NCBI GenBank assembly: GCA_015075005.1
Contig: JABTVC010000001.1
Span: 682,001-746,000 of the forward strand
Direction of reading: 5' to 3'
DNA: 64,000 nt
Source of the DNA: Planctomycetia bacterium
Lineage (GTDB): Bacteria > Planctomycetota > Brocadiia > Brocadiales > Brocadiaceae
The notes beneath the pieces are model-generated. The model saw nothing but the letters and a program-made list of their open reading frames with translations. It made no database searches and was not told the DNA's origin. Below are positions 27,320 through 38,035 of the stretch, piece after piece; within the stretch, counting starts at the first letter, position 1, and every line of letters begins with the position of its first letter. Made by a program: the position numbers and the translations under genes.

Positions 27320-29860
27320 ATGGGTCGACCGGATACAACTATACAATATTGGTGTCTTCCTATTGATAAAGTGTTAAAGGCACTGGATAGCTGCCAGAAT
27401 GGTCTTGGCGTATCAGACGCTGCAGAACGATTGCAATATTTTGGCCGCAATAACATTGCAGGCCGCCAGAAAGGCAAACTCCTGTGGCTATTTCTGAATC
27501 GGTTCCTCAACCCAATCGTTCTCATTTTAATATGTGCTGCATCTATCGCTGCGGTGCTTCATGATTGGCTGAACGCAACGATTGTACTGGGCATTATTTT
27601 TATTAGTAACGTGTTAAGTTTCTTACAGGAATATCATGCTTCAAATGCTGTCGAAAAGCTACGCAGACGGGTATCGGCAAAAACAACGATACTACGTGAC
27701 GGCCAAAAGCAAATTATCGCTAGTGAAAATGTTGTTCCGGGCGATATTATTCAGCTTACTGCTGGCAGTCTTATTCCGGCGGATGGGATTTTGCTTGAAG
27801 CAAAGGATTTTTTTGTTTCACAAGCAATATTGACCGGTGAAACGTTTCCCGTTGAGAAGCAACCCGGTCTCGTATCGAAAGATGCAAGCCTTGCAGAACG
27901 AATCAACTGTGTGTTTATGGGGACGACGGTCCGCAGCGGGATGGCAACCGCTCTGGCTGTACATACAGCACGTGATACAGTTTATGGTCAGATAACAAAA
28001 AAGCTTGTGTTAGACCGGCCGGAAACTGAGTTTGAGTGCGGGATTAGACAACTTGGCGGTTTACTTATAAAAATTATGGTCATAATCGTAGTGGCTGTTC
28101 TTGCTGTAAATATAGCATTGCGTCACCCGACGATGGAGACGATTCTCTTCACTATGGCCTTGGCGGTTGGTTTAACACCGGAGTTGCTTCCTGCAATTTT
28201 TACCATTACTATGGCACGGGGCGCTAAAAATATGTCTAAACGAGGCGTGATCGTAAAACGTTTGAATGCCATAGAGAACCTGGGAAGTATGGACGTGCTC
28301 TGCACAGACAAGACAGGTACATTGACAGAAGGAGTAGCACAGTTGGACGATACTCTGGATTTTAAAGGGTTGTCTTCAGATACCGTATTACAACTGGCCT
28401 ATCTAAACTCCCGTTTGCAGACTGGACTGGATAATCACCTGGATACAGCAGTTATTCAACATGCCGAGGCTGCCGGTATGAACGTTTTTGACTATCACAA
28501 GCTCGATGAAATGCCCTATGACTTTGTCCGGAAACGACTGAGTATTGTAGTTTGTAAAGGGCAGGAACTTCAGTCTTTGTTAATCACGAAAGGTGCATTG
28601 CAGAACGTAGTAGAAGTATGCGACCGTGTTCAAAACGGTAATAACATCGAAGTACTTGACGATGAAACACGTTCGCATATCTTTCGTCAGTTTTCTGATT
28701 GGAGTCAAAAGGGTTACCGTGTCCTGGGTATTGCACAAAAGCCTTTACAAACAAAAGCCGTGTACAACCGTGCCGATGAACAAACGATGGTGTTTATGGG
28801 TTTTCTGCTGTTCTTCGACCCGCCAGAGCCAGGGGTGCGACAGGCATTGGACGGTCTGCGTCGTTTGGGGGTGGATCTTAAAATTATTACCGGCGATAAT
28901 TGCCTTGTTGCATGTCATGTGGCAGAGGCAGTTGGCATGAATGTCGATCATATAATGACAGGGAAAGAATTGTCGGCCATGAAAGATGAGGCCCTGTGGC
29001 ATTTGGCACCTTTGGTGACGTTATTTGCCGAAGTAGATCCTAATCAGAAGGAACGCATTATACTTGCCTTACAGAAAACGGGACATGTGGTGGGATATCT
29101 GGGGGATGGTATCAATGACGCACCCGCATTATATGCGGCGGATGTTGGTATCTCGGTTGACAATGCCGTTGACGTAGCGAAAGAGGTAGCGGATTTCGTG
29201 TTGCTGGAGCATGATCTTGAGGTGCTTCGCCAGGGCATTGATGAGGGCAGGCGAACATTCGCCAATACACTAAAATATATATTCATCACTACCAGTGCCA
29301 ATTTTGGCAACATGATAAGTATGGCGATGGCCTCTCTGTATTTGCCTTTTATACCGCTCCTGGCAAAGCAGATTTTGCTGAACAATTTCTTGTCAGATAT
29401 ACCGGCATTAGGGATTGCCGGAGACAATGTAGACCGTGAGTGGGAAAACACCCCGCATAGGTGGGATATGCGGATGATTCGTAACTTTATGATTACTTTT
29501 GGCTTGATAAGCACTGTTTTTGATATGCTCACATTTTGGGCATTGTTACGCATGGTTGGCAAAGTGCCCGAGTTGTTCCGCACGGGATGGTTTGTTGAGT
29601 CACTCCTAACCGAGTTATTGATTATTCTGGTTGTGCGTACGTATAAGCCCTTCTATAAGAGTCGTCCGGGACGCTTTCTTTTATGTACCATACCGGTAAT
29701 GATGATTATCACTGTCTTATTGCCCTTCTTGTCAGTTGGTACCCCCTTTGGGTTTGTTGCTTTACCGGTAACTGTGGTGATGGTGCTTATCGGAATTACT
29801 GTGTTATACGGGGTTGTTTCTGAAATATCCAAACGCATTTTTTATCGATATATTGGGTAA
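27320..29860 (+). CDS. mgtA: Mg2+-importing P-type ATPase (MgtA/MgtB type)
   Basis: P3B-type ATPase of 846 aa that imports Mg2+. It shows the actuator loop ILTGETFPVEKQP, the phosphorylation site VLCTDKTGTLTEG, the hinge VGYLGDGINDAPALYAADVG, and about ten membrane helices including GLTPELLPAIFTITMARGAK, typical of MgtA. The N-terminal cytosolic region is short. No M-box or other magnesium riboswitch is evident in the 218-bp upstream gap. Possibly co-transcribed with the membrane protein downstream, whose first frame overlaps its end. Confidence 0.9.
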   Translation: MGRPDTTIQYWCLPIDKVLKALDSCQNGLGVSDAAERLQYFGRNNIAGRQKGKLLWLFLNRFLNPIVLILICAASIAAVLHDWLNATIVLGIIFISNVLSFLQEYHASNAVEKLRRRVSAKTTILRDGQKQIIASENVVPGDIIQLTAGSLIPADGILLEAKDFFVSQAILTGETFPVEKQPGLVSKDASLAERINCVFMGTTVRSGMATALAVHTARDTVYGQITKKLVLDRPETEFECGIRQLGGLLIKIMVIIVVAVLAVNIALRHPTMETILFTMALAVGLTPELLPAIFTITMARGAKNMSKRGVIVKRLNAIENLGSMDVLCTDKTGTLTEGVAQLDDTLDFKGLSSDTVLQLAYLNSRLQTGLDNHLDTAVIQHAEAAGMNVFDYHKLDEMPYDFVRKRLSIVVCKGQELQSLLITKGALQNVVEVCDRVQNGNNIEVLDDETRSHIFRQFSDWSQKGYRVLGIAQKPLQTKAVYNRADEQTMVFMGFLLFFDPPEPGVRQALDGLRRLGVDLKIITGDNCLVACHVAEAVGMNVDHIMTGKELSAMKDEALWHLAPLVTLFAEVDPNQKERIILALQKTGHVVGYLGDGINDAPALYAADVGISVDNAVDVAKEVADFVLLEHDLEVLRQGIDEGRRTFANTLKYIFITTSANFGNMISMAMASLYLPFIPLLAKQILLNNFLSDIPALGIAGDNVDREWENTPHRWDMRMIRNFMITFGLISTVFDMLTFWALLRMVGKVPELFRTGWFVESLLTELLIILVVRTYKPFYKSRPGRFLLCTIPVMMIITVLLPFLSVGTPFGFVALPVTVVMVLIGITVLYGVVSEISKRIFYRYIG

Positions 29861-29873
29861 CACGGCTTCTTTT

Positions 29874-30875
29874 ATGTCACAATCAAAAGACAAGCAGGGC
29901 GACAATGTCTCTTTAAAGTCTACTTTCACAACTCGCAGGCTCAGGGTATGGTTTTTTAGTCTGATATTCCTTGCAGGATTAATTTTATTTGTTACTCACT
30001 TCAGCGAATTAGAACACTTTGCTCAGCTTTTGCGCCAGATAAAACCATTATGGCTGATTGCCGGTTTTCTTCTTCCATCAATAACATACTTGAGTGCTGC
30101 TGCCGTCTGGCATCAAACGCTAAGATATGCTGGTGTACGTTATTCACTGTGGTCGCTTGTACCATTAAGTATAGCGAAATTATTTTCAGACCAGGCTTTA
30201 CCCACTGGTGGTATGAGTGGAACGATATTTCTGGTTGCATCATTGAATCGTCGTGGTATAACCAAACCACTTTGTCTGGCTATACTTATGGTCAGCATGA
30301 CAGCTTATTACATGGCATACCTTCTTGCAGCGCTTGGAAGCATATCGCTATTGTGGTTTTATCATGACTTACCCGTATGGATTATAGCTGTAGCGGTGGT
30401 ATTCTGTATTGTTGCGGTAGCAATTTCCGCAGGAACTTTGTGGTTGAGGCGGCGGGGAAGGCAGTCGTTTCCCGGAATGCTGATGCGAATCCCCGGCGTA
30501 TCTGTTCTGTTAAATGCCCTTGGTGATGCGCCAGGTTATCTGCTGAAAAGTCCCGAACTGTTTATAAAAACAATATTACTGCAAGGGACTATTTTCTTAC
30601 TGGATGCTTATACCCTGAATATCATGTTGTATGCCATTGGACAGGATGTTTCGTTTTTGGTGGTTTACCCAAGCTTTGTTGTTGCTTCTATGGTTGCAAC
30701 GCTCGGCCCTGTTCCCCTTGGGCTGGGAACCTTTGAGGCGACATGCGTTGCTGTGCTTAGTATGTTTGATATCAGACTAGAAGCAGCACTTACGGCAACT
30801 CTATTATTGAGGGGATTTACGCTCTGGTTGCCCATGTTTCCCGGTTTGTGGCTGGCAAAGCGGGAACTGCGATAA
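29874..30875 (+). CDS. YbhN/AglD-like integral membrane protein (lysylphosphatidylglycerol synthase TM region family)
   Basis: About 333 aa with 7-8 hydrophobic helices. It matches the UPF0104 / LPG-synthase transmembrane family: LWLIAGFLLPSITYLSAAAV, SDQALPTGGMSGTIFLVASL, GPVPLGLGTFEATCVAVLSM. Members of this family lacking the catalytic domain are associated with lipid or glycan transport and modification. The ATG at 29874 (14 nt after the mgtA stop) is preferred, as the longer frame starts inside mgtA. Related to the membrane part of the mprF at the right end of the window. Confidence 0.8.
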   Translation: MSQSKDKQGDNVSLKSTFTTRRLRVWFFSLIFLAGLILFVTHFSELEHFAQLLRQIKPLWLIAGFLLPSITYLSAAAVWHQTLRYAGVRYSLWSLVPLSIAKLFSDQALPTGGMSGTIFLVASLNRRGITKPLCLAILMVSMTAYYMAYLLAALGSISLLWFYHDLPVWIIAVAVVFCIVAVAISAGTLWLRRRGRQSFPGMLMRIPGVSVLLNALGDAPGYLLKSPELFIKTILLQGTIFLLDAYTLNIMLYAIGQDVSFLVVYPSFVVASMVATLGPVPLGLGTFEATCVAVLSMFDIRLEAALTATLLLRGFTLWLPMFPGLWLAKRELR

Positions 30876-30895
30876 AAAAATTGCTTTAGAAATAA

Positions 30896-32732
<1,837 letters not shown>

Positions 32733-32733
<1 letters not shown>

Positions 32734-33011
32734 TGGAAGATAAAAAATTCTCAGGGGATATTGATAAATCTGCGAAAGAACTATTGCGTGCCCGAAAGGA
32801 GAAATCAAATTTCTGGCGCTATGCTAATGTCCTTGGTGTTGGTGGATGGGTTTTCGTTATCCCGGTAGTTGGAGGTGCTTATCTTGGAAGATATCTGGAT
32901 AAAAAAATGCACGGGGAAGGCATTTCGTGGACAATAACGCTTCTCATGATTGGCATAGCCGTTGGTGTTTATAATGTCTGGTACTTGTTCGTCAGGAAAC
33001 ATCAGCAGTGA
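32733..33011 (+). CDS. atpQ: AtpI/AtpQ-like small membrane protein of the N-ATPase
   Basis: 92 aa with two membrane helices: VLGVGGWVFVIPVVGGAYLG then GRYLDKK and TITLLMIGIAVGVYNVWYLF. This is the ATPase_gene1 pattern, with a glycine-rich first helix and a LD motif in the loop. In N-ATPase operons AtpQ is followed by AtpR, but here the a-subunit gene starts within its last codons, so atpR is missing. It may aid ring assembly or ion homeostasis. Confidence 0.8.
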
Positions 33012-33673
33012 AAATATTTAATGTTTTTCCGGAAACCATTTTTTCTATCGGCCCCGTACATATTACCGACACGGTCATTACTACGTGGCTTGTCATGGCG
33101 CTGATAATAACACTTTGCTATAGTGTGACAAGAAAACTTTCCATAAAACCTTCTTTTTTCCAGGAGGTGCTAGAGGCTATCTTTGAGGCCATGGAGAAGA
33201 CGATAAAAGATATCCTGCCTTTGGATCCGTGGCTGGTTGTTCCTATGCTGGGCACCCTTTGGATACTTATTGGTTTTTCCAATCTGGCCGGTTTGATACC
33301 GGGGCTGAAGACACCTACCGCCGACCTCAATACAACCTGTGCATTTGCATTAATATCTTTTTCCATGACCCACGTTGTTGGTATCTCAACACAAGGGTTG
33401 AAAGGTTATCTCTTACACTATAAAGAACCGACATGGATATTACTCCCTTTCCACCTTATAGCAGAGATTACAAGGACGGTTGCGCTGGCCGTAAGGCTTT
33501 TTGGAAATATGCTAAGTGGTGATATGATTGCCATAATACTTCTCGGTATCGTTGGATTACTGGTACCCATCCCGTTTAGTTTATTGCATATTATTATCGG
33601 CCTTATACAAGCCTATATATTTGGTATTTTAACTCTGGTTTTTATTGCAGGCGGAATGAGAACAAAATCTTAA
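33008..33673 (+). CDS. atpB: N-type ATP synthase subunit a
   Basis: Stator membrane subunit of 221 aa. The essential arginine is in the helix ITRTVALAVRLFGNMLSGD, and the C-terminal helix IIGLIQAYIFGILTLVFIAG is typical. 5-6 helices. Overlaps the preceding gene by 4 nt. Confidence 0.92.
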   Translation: MKIFNVFPETIFSIGPVHITDTVITTWLVMALIITLCYSVTRKLSIKPSFFQEVLEAIFEAMEKTIKDILPLDPWLVVPMLGTLWILIGFSNLAGLIPGLKTPTADLNTTCAFALISFSMTHVVGISTQGLKGYLLHYKEPTWILLPFHLIAEITRTVALAVRLFGNMLSGDMIAIILLGIVGLLVPIPFSLLHIIIGLIQAYIFGILTLVFIAGGMRTKS

Positions 33674-33685
33674 AGGAGACTTTAT

Positions 33686-33952
33686 ATGGATGCAAAAACT
33701 GTCGTTATTTCTGTCTCGATACTGTCAGCGGCCCTTGTAATGGCTATCGGTGGTTACGGGCCGGCAAAGGCGCTTGGGAAGGCGCTCACCGAGGCGCTTG
33801 ACGCTACTGCCAGGCAGCCTGAGGCGTCCGATAAGATTATGCGGGCGCTTTTTGTTGGAATGGCGCTGATTGAATCCATTGCTATATATGCATTTGTTAT
33901 CGCCTTGATTGTCCTTTTTGCAAATCCTCTTATCGGGTATATTGTAAAATGA
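33686..33952 (+). CDS. atpE: N-type ATP synthase subunit c
   Basis: 88-aa hairpin of two helices joined by the loop ARQPEA. Helix 2, LIESIAIYAFVIALIVLF, has the ion-binding Glu followed by Ser and a Tyr five residues on, as in sodium c subunits. In helix 1, however, the position of the sodium-ligand Gln is Leu (AIGGYGPAKALGKAL), and a Lys stands two residues before. This favours protons over sodium, by inference. Good GGAG ribosome site. Confidence 0.92.
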   Translation: MDAKTVVISVSILSAALVMAIGGYGPAKALGKALTEALDATARQPEASDKIMRALFVGMALIESIAIYAFVIALIVLFANPLIGYIVK

Positions 33953-34689
33953 AATTCAATCTCTGGACGATTCTATTTCAGGTAATAAATTTCGTCATTT
34001 TACTCTATATCCTGAAAAGGATATTATATAAGCCCATACGGGAAATTATTGAAAAAAGGAGAGGGCTTATAGCAAAAACTGTCGGGGATGCCGAAAAGAC
34101 AAAGAAAGAGGCACTGGAACTTAAAGAAAATAATCAGAAAGAATTGAATAAGGCAAAGGAACTTCAAGGCCAAATGCTGGAACAATCGCGGGAAGAAGCC
34201 CTTAAAGACAGGAATAAGTTACTCGATGAGGCACATAAAGAGGCCGCCAAAATAAACGAAAAAGAAAAGGCCTTGATTGATGCAGAAAAAATGAGGATAG
34301 AATCAGAACTGAAAAATAAGACCCTTGAGATGGTCTCAGTTTTTGCTTCAAATCTTTTAAAAGACATTTCAGACGAAGAGCTGCATAAGGCCATATTTAG
34401 AAAGCTCGTGAAGGAGAACGGAAAAATTGTTTCTGATATTTCCAAAATAAAAGAAAAAGAGGAGATATTAAATATAGACCTCGTTACCGCATATCCATTA
34501 CCTATGGATGATGTAAAAACATTTAAAGAAACACTTGAATCTCAGCTTGCAAAAAAAATAAAAATGAATACGACCGTTGATAAGACTCTTATCGCAGGAG
34601 TAAGGATAAAGGCCTACGATATGATTTACGATTCCTCACTGGCAGGCCAGATAAATGCACTTGCTTCGCAGCTCAAAGAAACCAGGTAA
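33949..34689 (+). CDS. atpF: N-type ATP synthase subunit b with delta-like C-terminal domain
   Basis: 246 aa, far longer than a usual b subunit (about 160). One N-terminal helix (WTILFQVINFVILLYILKRI), a long charged coiled coil to about residue 140, and then a region resembling the C-terminal part of the delta/OSCP subunit: DLVTAYPLPMDDVKTF and VDKTLIAGVRIKAYDMIYDS. As the operon lacks a delta gene, this tail probably replaces it. Overlaps the c-subunit stop by 4 nt and abuts alpha. Confidence 0.88.
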   Translation: MKFNLWTILFQVINFVILLYILKRILYKPIREIIEKRRGLIAKTVGDAEKTKKEALELKENNQKELNKAKELQGQMLEQSREEALKDRNKLLDEAHKEAAKINEKEKALIDAEKMRIESELKNKTLEMVSVFASNLLKDISDEELHKAIFRKLVKENGKIVSDISKIKEKEEILNIDLVTAYPLPMDDVKTFKETLESQLAKKIKMNTTVDKTLIAGVRIKAYDMIYDSSLAGQINALASQLKETR

Positions 34690-36186
34690 ATGGAAAAAGA
34701 ACTAACTGCTTTTTTTGAAAGAATAAAAGAAAAGGTTAAAACCAGCAGATTCTCCGTCGGGGTTACCGAAGAGGGAAAGGTACTATCTGTAGGGGATGGT
34801 ATTGTGCATATTGCCGGTTTGAGAGATGCAAAACTCTACGAACTTATACTGTTTGAAAATGGCGATGAGGGTATAGTGTTTGATCTCGGTGTTGATAGTA
34901 TAGCAGTAGTACTGCTTACCGGGCGCAATGGGATACGGGCTGGTGATACCGCGTACAAAACTGATAGGATTGCCTCGGTAAATGCAACTGAAGGGCTCTT
35001 GGGAAGGGTACTGGACGCCCTCGGCAATCCCATTGATAATGGGCCGGAACTGAAAGAATCTCTATCCTGTCCGGTAGAACGAGATGCCCCTTCTTTGCTG
35101 CAAAGAGACTTTATTACCGAACCTCTCTATACGGGTATTAAAGTCATTGACTCTATGCTCGCCATAGGCAAGGGACAGCGGGAATTGATCATCGGTGATT
35201 CTTCGACCGGTAAGACATCGATAGCTATAGATACTGTCATCAATCAAAAAAACTCCAGCGTTATTTCTGTTTATGTAGTCATTGGGCAGAAAAAGTCTCA
35301 CGTATTAAAAATCATTGAAGAAATAAAAAAATATGGCGACTTGTCAAAGACCATATTCGTAATTGCCGATGCTTCAAACTCTCTGGGTCTCCAATTTATT
35401 GCACCCTACAGTGCTACAGCCATAGCCGAGTATTTCCTCGATAAGGGGAAGGACGTCTTAATCATTTATGACGACCTTACGAAACACGCTGATGCGTATC
35501 GCTCGTTAAGCCTTTTATTGAAGAGACCGCCAGGCAGAGAAGCATATCCGGGAGATATATTCTTTATTCACTCAAGACTCCTCAAAAGGTCTGCAAAACT
35601 GAATCAAAAGAATGGCGGAGGTTCCATTACGGCCCTCCCTATCGTGGAAACACAGCAGGGCCGGATATCATCCTATATTCCCACAAACCTTATCTCGATA
35701 ACGGACGGTCAAATATATTTAGATACATTACTGTTTAACAAAGGCATTCGACCGGCAGTGGACGTCGGCAAATCGGTATCAAGAATAGGGGGAAAGGCCC
35801 AGGTAGAAGCGATGAAAGCTGTAGCCAACAGGCTGAAAATAGACTATTCAAGATTTATGGAGGTGGAAGTATTTACGAAGTTCGGGGCACATTTGGAAGA
35901 AGAAACTGCAAAGCTCATCAAACGCGGAGAGCGGTTACGGGAAATTCTAAAACAGCCACAGTTTCATCCATTCACCCTTGAACAGGAAGTATTAAGCTTC
36001 ATCATTATAGAATCAGGAATACTTGATAATGTAACAATCCCATCGGTAAGAAAAGTGTGTAATGAAATAATTAAAAAGATTACGTCTGCATTCCCGGAAA
36101 TTTTAAATCGTATTATTCAGGATGGATTGCTCGGGAAAACAGACTTAGGAACATTAAAAGATTTTATTGCAAAGGAAAAGGTATAG
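34690..36186 (+). CDS. atpA: N-type ATP synthase subunit alpha
   Basis: 498 aa. The nucleotide site is IIGDSSTGKTSIAID where most alpha subunits have GDRQTGKT, so the Gln is replaced. Further on, YSATAIAEYFLDKGKDVLIIY, KRPPGREAYPGDIF, and GGSITALPIVETQ are typical. Regulatory non-catalytic nucleotide subunit of F1. Starts one base after the b stop. Confidence 0.94.
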   Translation: MEKELTAFFERIKEKVKTSRFSVGVTEEGKVLSVGDGIVHIAGLRDAKLYELILFENGDEGIVFDLGVDSIAVVLLTGRNGIRAGDTAYKTDRIASVNATEGLLGRVLDALGNPIDNGPELKESLSCPVERDAPSLLQRDFITEPLYTGIKVIDSMLAIGKGQRELIIGDSSTGKTSIAIDTVINQKNSSVISVYVVIGQKKSHVLKIIEEIKKYGDLSKTIFVIADASNSLGLQFIAPYSATAIAEYFLDKGKDVLIIYDDLTKHADAYRSLSLLLKRPPGREAYPGDIFFIHSRLLKRSAKLNQKNGGGSITALPIVETQQGRISSYIPTNLISITDGQIYLDTLLFNKGIRPAVDVGKSVSRIGGKAQVEAMKAVANRLKIDYSRFMEVEVFTKFGAHLEEETAKLIKRGERLREILKQPQFHPFTLEQEVLSFIIIESGILDNVTIPSVRKVCNEIIKKITSAFPEILNRIIQDGLLGKTDLGTLKDFIAKEKV

Positions 36187-36188
36187 AT

Positions 36189-37034
36189 ATGCTTTCTTCC
36201 TTAGATATAGAAAAAAAGATACGGGCACTATATACCATAGAAGATATAGTCGGTGCTATGAAGGCATATGCCGGAGTTACGATGAGGAGGACAGAGGATA
36301 TTGTTCATAATATAAGGGCATATGAAAAAAATCTACTTTTGGCAATGGCTGATATTATAAGACATTACCCGGGAATATCATTGAAGGAGCAAAACAAAGG
36401 GAAAAGAATTCTCGTGGCCTTCGGTTCTTCACAGGGATTATGTGGTTCCTTTAATGAAAAAATGTTTGATGCTGTTTCCGGGATAATTACTGGCAATGAT
36501 ATCTTATTCGTTATTGGAAAGAGGCTGAAAATGTCTCTGGAATTGAAACATGTATCGTATGGAGATTACAGCGACTCTGTGGCCAACATTAGTGGAATAC
36601 GGCCAGCCTTAAAAGAGACTGTTTCGAAAATAATGAATATATATAAAAAGGAAGCATACTATAAGCTTGCTTTCGTCTTCACGTATATTTTTGAAAAAAA
36701 GGCTGAAATTTCCGTGGAACAAATCCTCCCCCCTGACATTAATAAAGTAAGCGTTTTAAGCCCAACCAGAATTCCTCCGTTTACCTACCTTGAACCTAAA
36801 ATTATTTTTAATAAAATCTTAGAGGAATTTTTATTTATCAGCCTTTACCGATGTTATGTGGAGTCCCTCAGAAGTGAAAACTGGTATCGATTGAGGAGCA
36901 TGGACGGTGCATCAGAAACTTTAAAAAGACAACTCTCGAATCTTAATTCTGTACAGATGTACACCAGGCAGGAAGAAATTACAGAAGAGATGCTTGAGAT
37001 ACTCGGAAGCGGCATGTTCTATAAGAAATACTAA
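36189..37034 (+). CDS. atpG: N-type ATP synthase subunit gamma (divergent)
   Basis: Central stalk subunit of 281 aa. The N-terminal helix (LDIEKKIRALYTIEDIVGAM), a DEAD-box-like fold part with GSSQGLCGSFNEKM, and the C-terminal helix ending QMYTRQEEITEEMLEILGSG are recognisable. Compared with the usual N-ATPase gamma it is divergent in the middle. A remnant of a second gamma C-terminus lies 40 nt downstream. Confidence 0.88.
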   Translation: MLSSLDIEKKIRALYTIEDIVGAMKAYAGVTMRRTEDIVHNIRAYEKNLLLAMADIIRHYPGISLKEQNKGKRILVAFGSSQGLCGSFNEKMFDAVSGIITGNDILFVIGKRLKMSLELKHVSYGDYSDSVANISGIRPALKETVSKIMNIYKKEAYYKLAFVFTYIFEKKAEISVEQILPPDINKVSVLSPTRIPPFTYLEPKIIFNKILEEFLFISLYRCYVESLRSENWYRLRSMDGASETLKRQLSNLNSVQMYTRQEEITEEMLEILGSGMFYKKY

Positions 37035-37073
37035 GAAAGTTTGTTGTAAAAACCATTTTGTTTTTCAAAGTTT

Positions 37074-37247
37074 ATGGTGGAAAATCGGAAGCGCCTGTAC
37101 CATAGGGAAGAGACACACAATTGGGTCAAAAAATACAGAGAGCAACTTTCACTTATATTGATCGGTTAACGCCAGGAAGAAATTACGGAGGAGATTGAGA
37201 TCCTCATGTTGAGTTCTTTCGGCGATACCGCAAAGGAGAGATTATGA
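37074..37247 (+). pseudogene. C-terminal remnant of a second ATPase gamma gene
   Basis: One frame reads MVENRKRLYHREETHNWVKK, then LILIG, an in-frame TAA (at 37161-37163), and RQEEITEEIEILMLSS followed by GDTAKERL and a TGA. This is the gamma C-terminal helix, and RQEEITEEIEI closely repeats the end of the intact atpG just upstream (RQEEITEEMLEIL) but in a more canonical form. The TGA overlaps the ATG of the next gene, as in an operon. It looks like the last part of another ATPase operon that once ran into the carbohydrate island. Confidence 0.65.
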
Positions 37248-38035
37248 ATACCCCCGACAGACCGACTTCATCGGAGACTGCCTACCATAATGAAATATTC
37301 ATGGACAGTAACGATGGCAGGCCTCTTCGCATTCTTGCCGAGTACTTTGAACCATTTTACCGGCTCCAGCGGGAGGAGATTCATGACACAATCGTTTTCT
37401 TTGGGTCAGCCAGAATGAAAGAAGACGGACCACTGGGACGGTACTATAAAGACGCCCGTTTGCTAGCACGACTTCTGACTGAGTGGTCCTGCGATCTGGC
37501 CGGCCCTAAAAGATTTGTAGTCTGTTCGGGCGGCGGTGGCGGTATTATGGAAGCGGCAAATCGAGGGGCCGCAGATGCCGGTGGGAGCACCATTGGTTTC
37601 AACATCGGCCTGCCTCACGAACAGCGCCCGAACCCTTACGTCACCCCAGCACTCTTATTTGAGTTTCATTACTTTTTTATGCGTAAACTGTGGTTTACGC
37701 ATTTGGCACGAGCACTCATTGTGTTTCCTGGAGGGTTCGGGACGCTGGATGAGTTTATGGAGATGCTAACACTTGCGCAAACGCAAAAGCTGGATCGCGA
37801 CATTCTCATTCTTCTCTACGGCTCGGAGTATTGGAAAGAAGTAATCAATTTTGACTCCCTCGTGAAGCACGGGATGATCGACGAAGAAGATCTGAATCTT
37901 ATTCATCGCGTGGGCGATGTTCAAACAGCATTTGAACTGCTCAAAAACTGCCTGCCGAAAGAAAAGGAATCGGTTTGTCCTGCGATTGCAAAGGCGAAGT
38001 TTTCAAAACTGCTAATTGAGGAGAAGTCTCGATGA
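37244..38035 (+). CDS. LOG-family (TIGR00730-like) nucleotide hydrolase or Rossmann-fold protein
   Basis: 263 aa. The family motifs VVCSGGGGGIMEAANRGA and VFPGGFGTLDEFMEML are complete; members release the base from cytokinin-type or other nucleotide monophosphates. Its start overlaps the second gamma remnant and its stop overlaps the next gene's start (ATGA). First intact gene of the GC-richer island; ATPase and LOG are linked only by this overlap. Confidence 0.85.
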   Translation: MNTPDRPTSSETAYHNEIFMDSNDGRPLRILAEYFEPFYRLQREEIHDTIVFFGSARMKEDGPLGRYYKDARLLARLLTEWSCDLAGPKRFVVCSGGGGGIMEAANRGAADAGGSTIGFNIGLPHEQRPNPYVTPALLFEFHYFFMRKLWFTHLARALIVFPGGFGTLDEFMEMLTLAQTQKLDRDILILLYGSEYWKEVINFDSLVKHGMIDEEDLNLIHRVGDVQTAFELLKNCLPKEKESVCPAIAKAKFSKLLIEEKSR

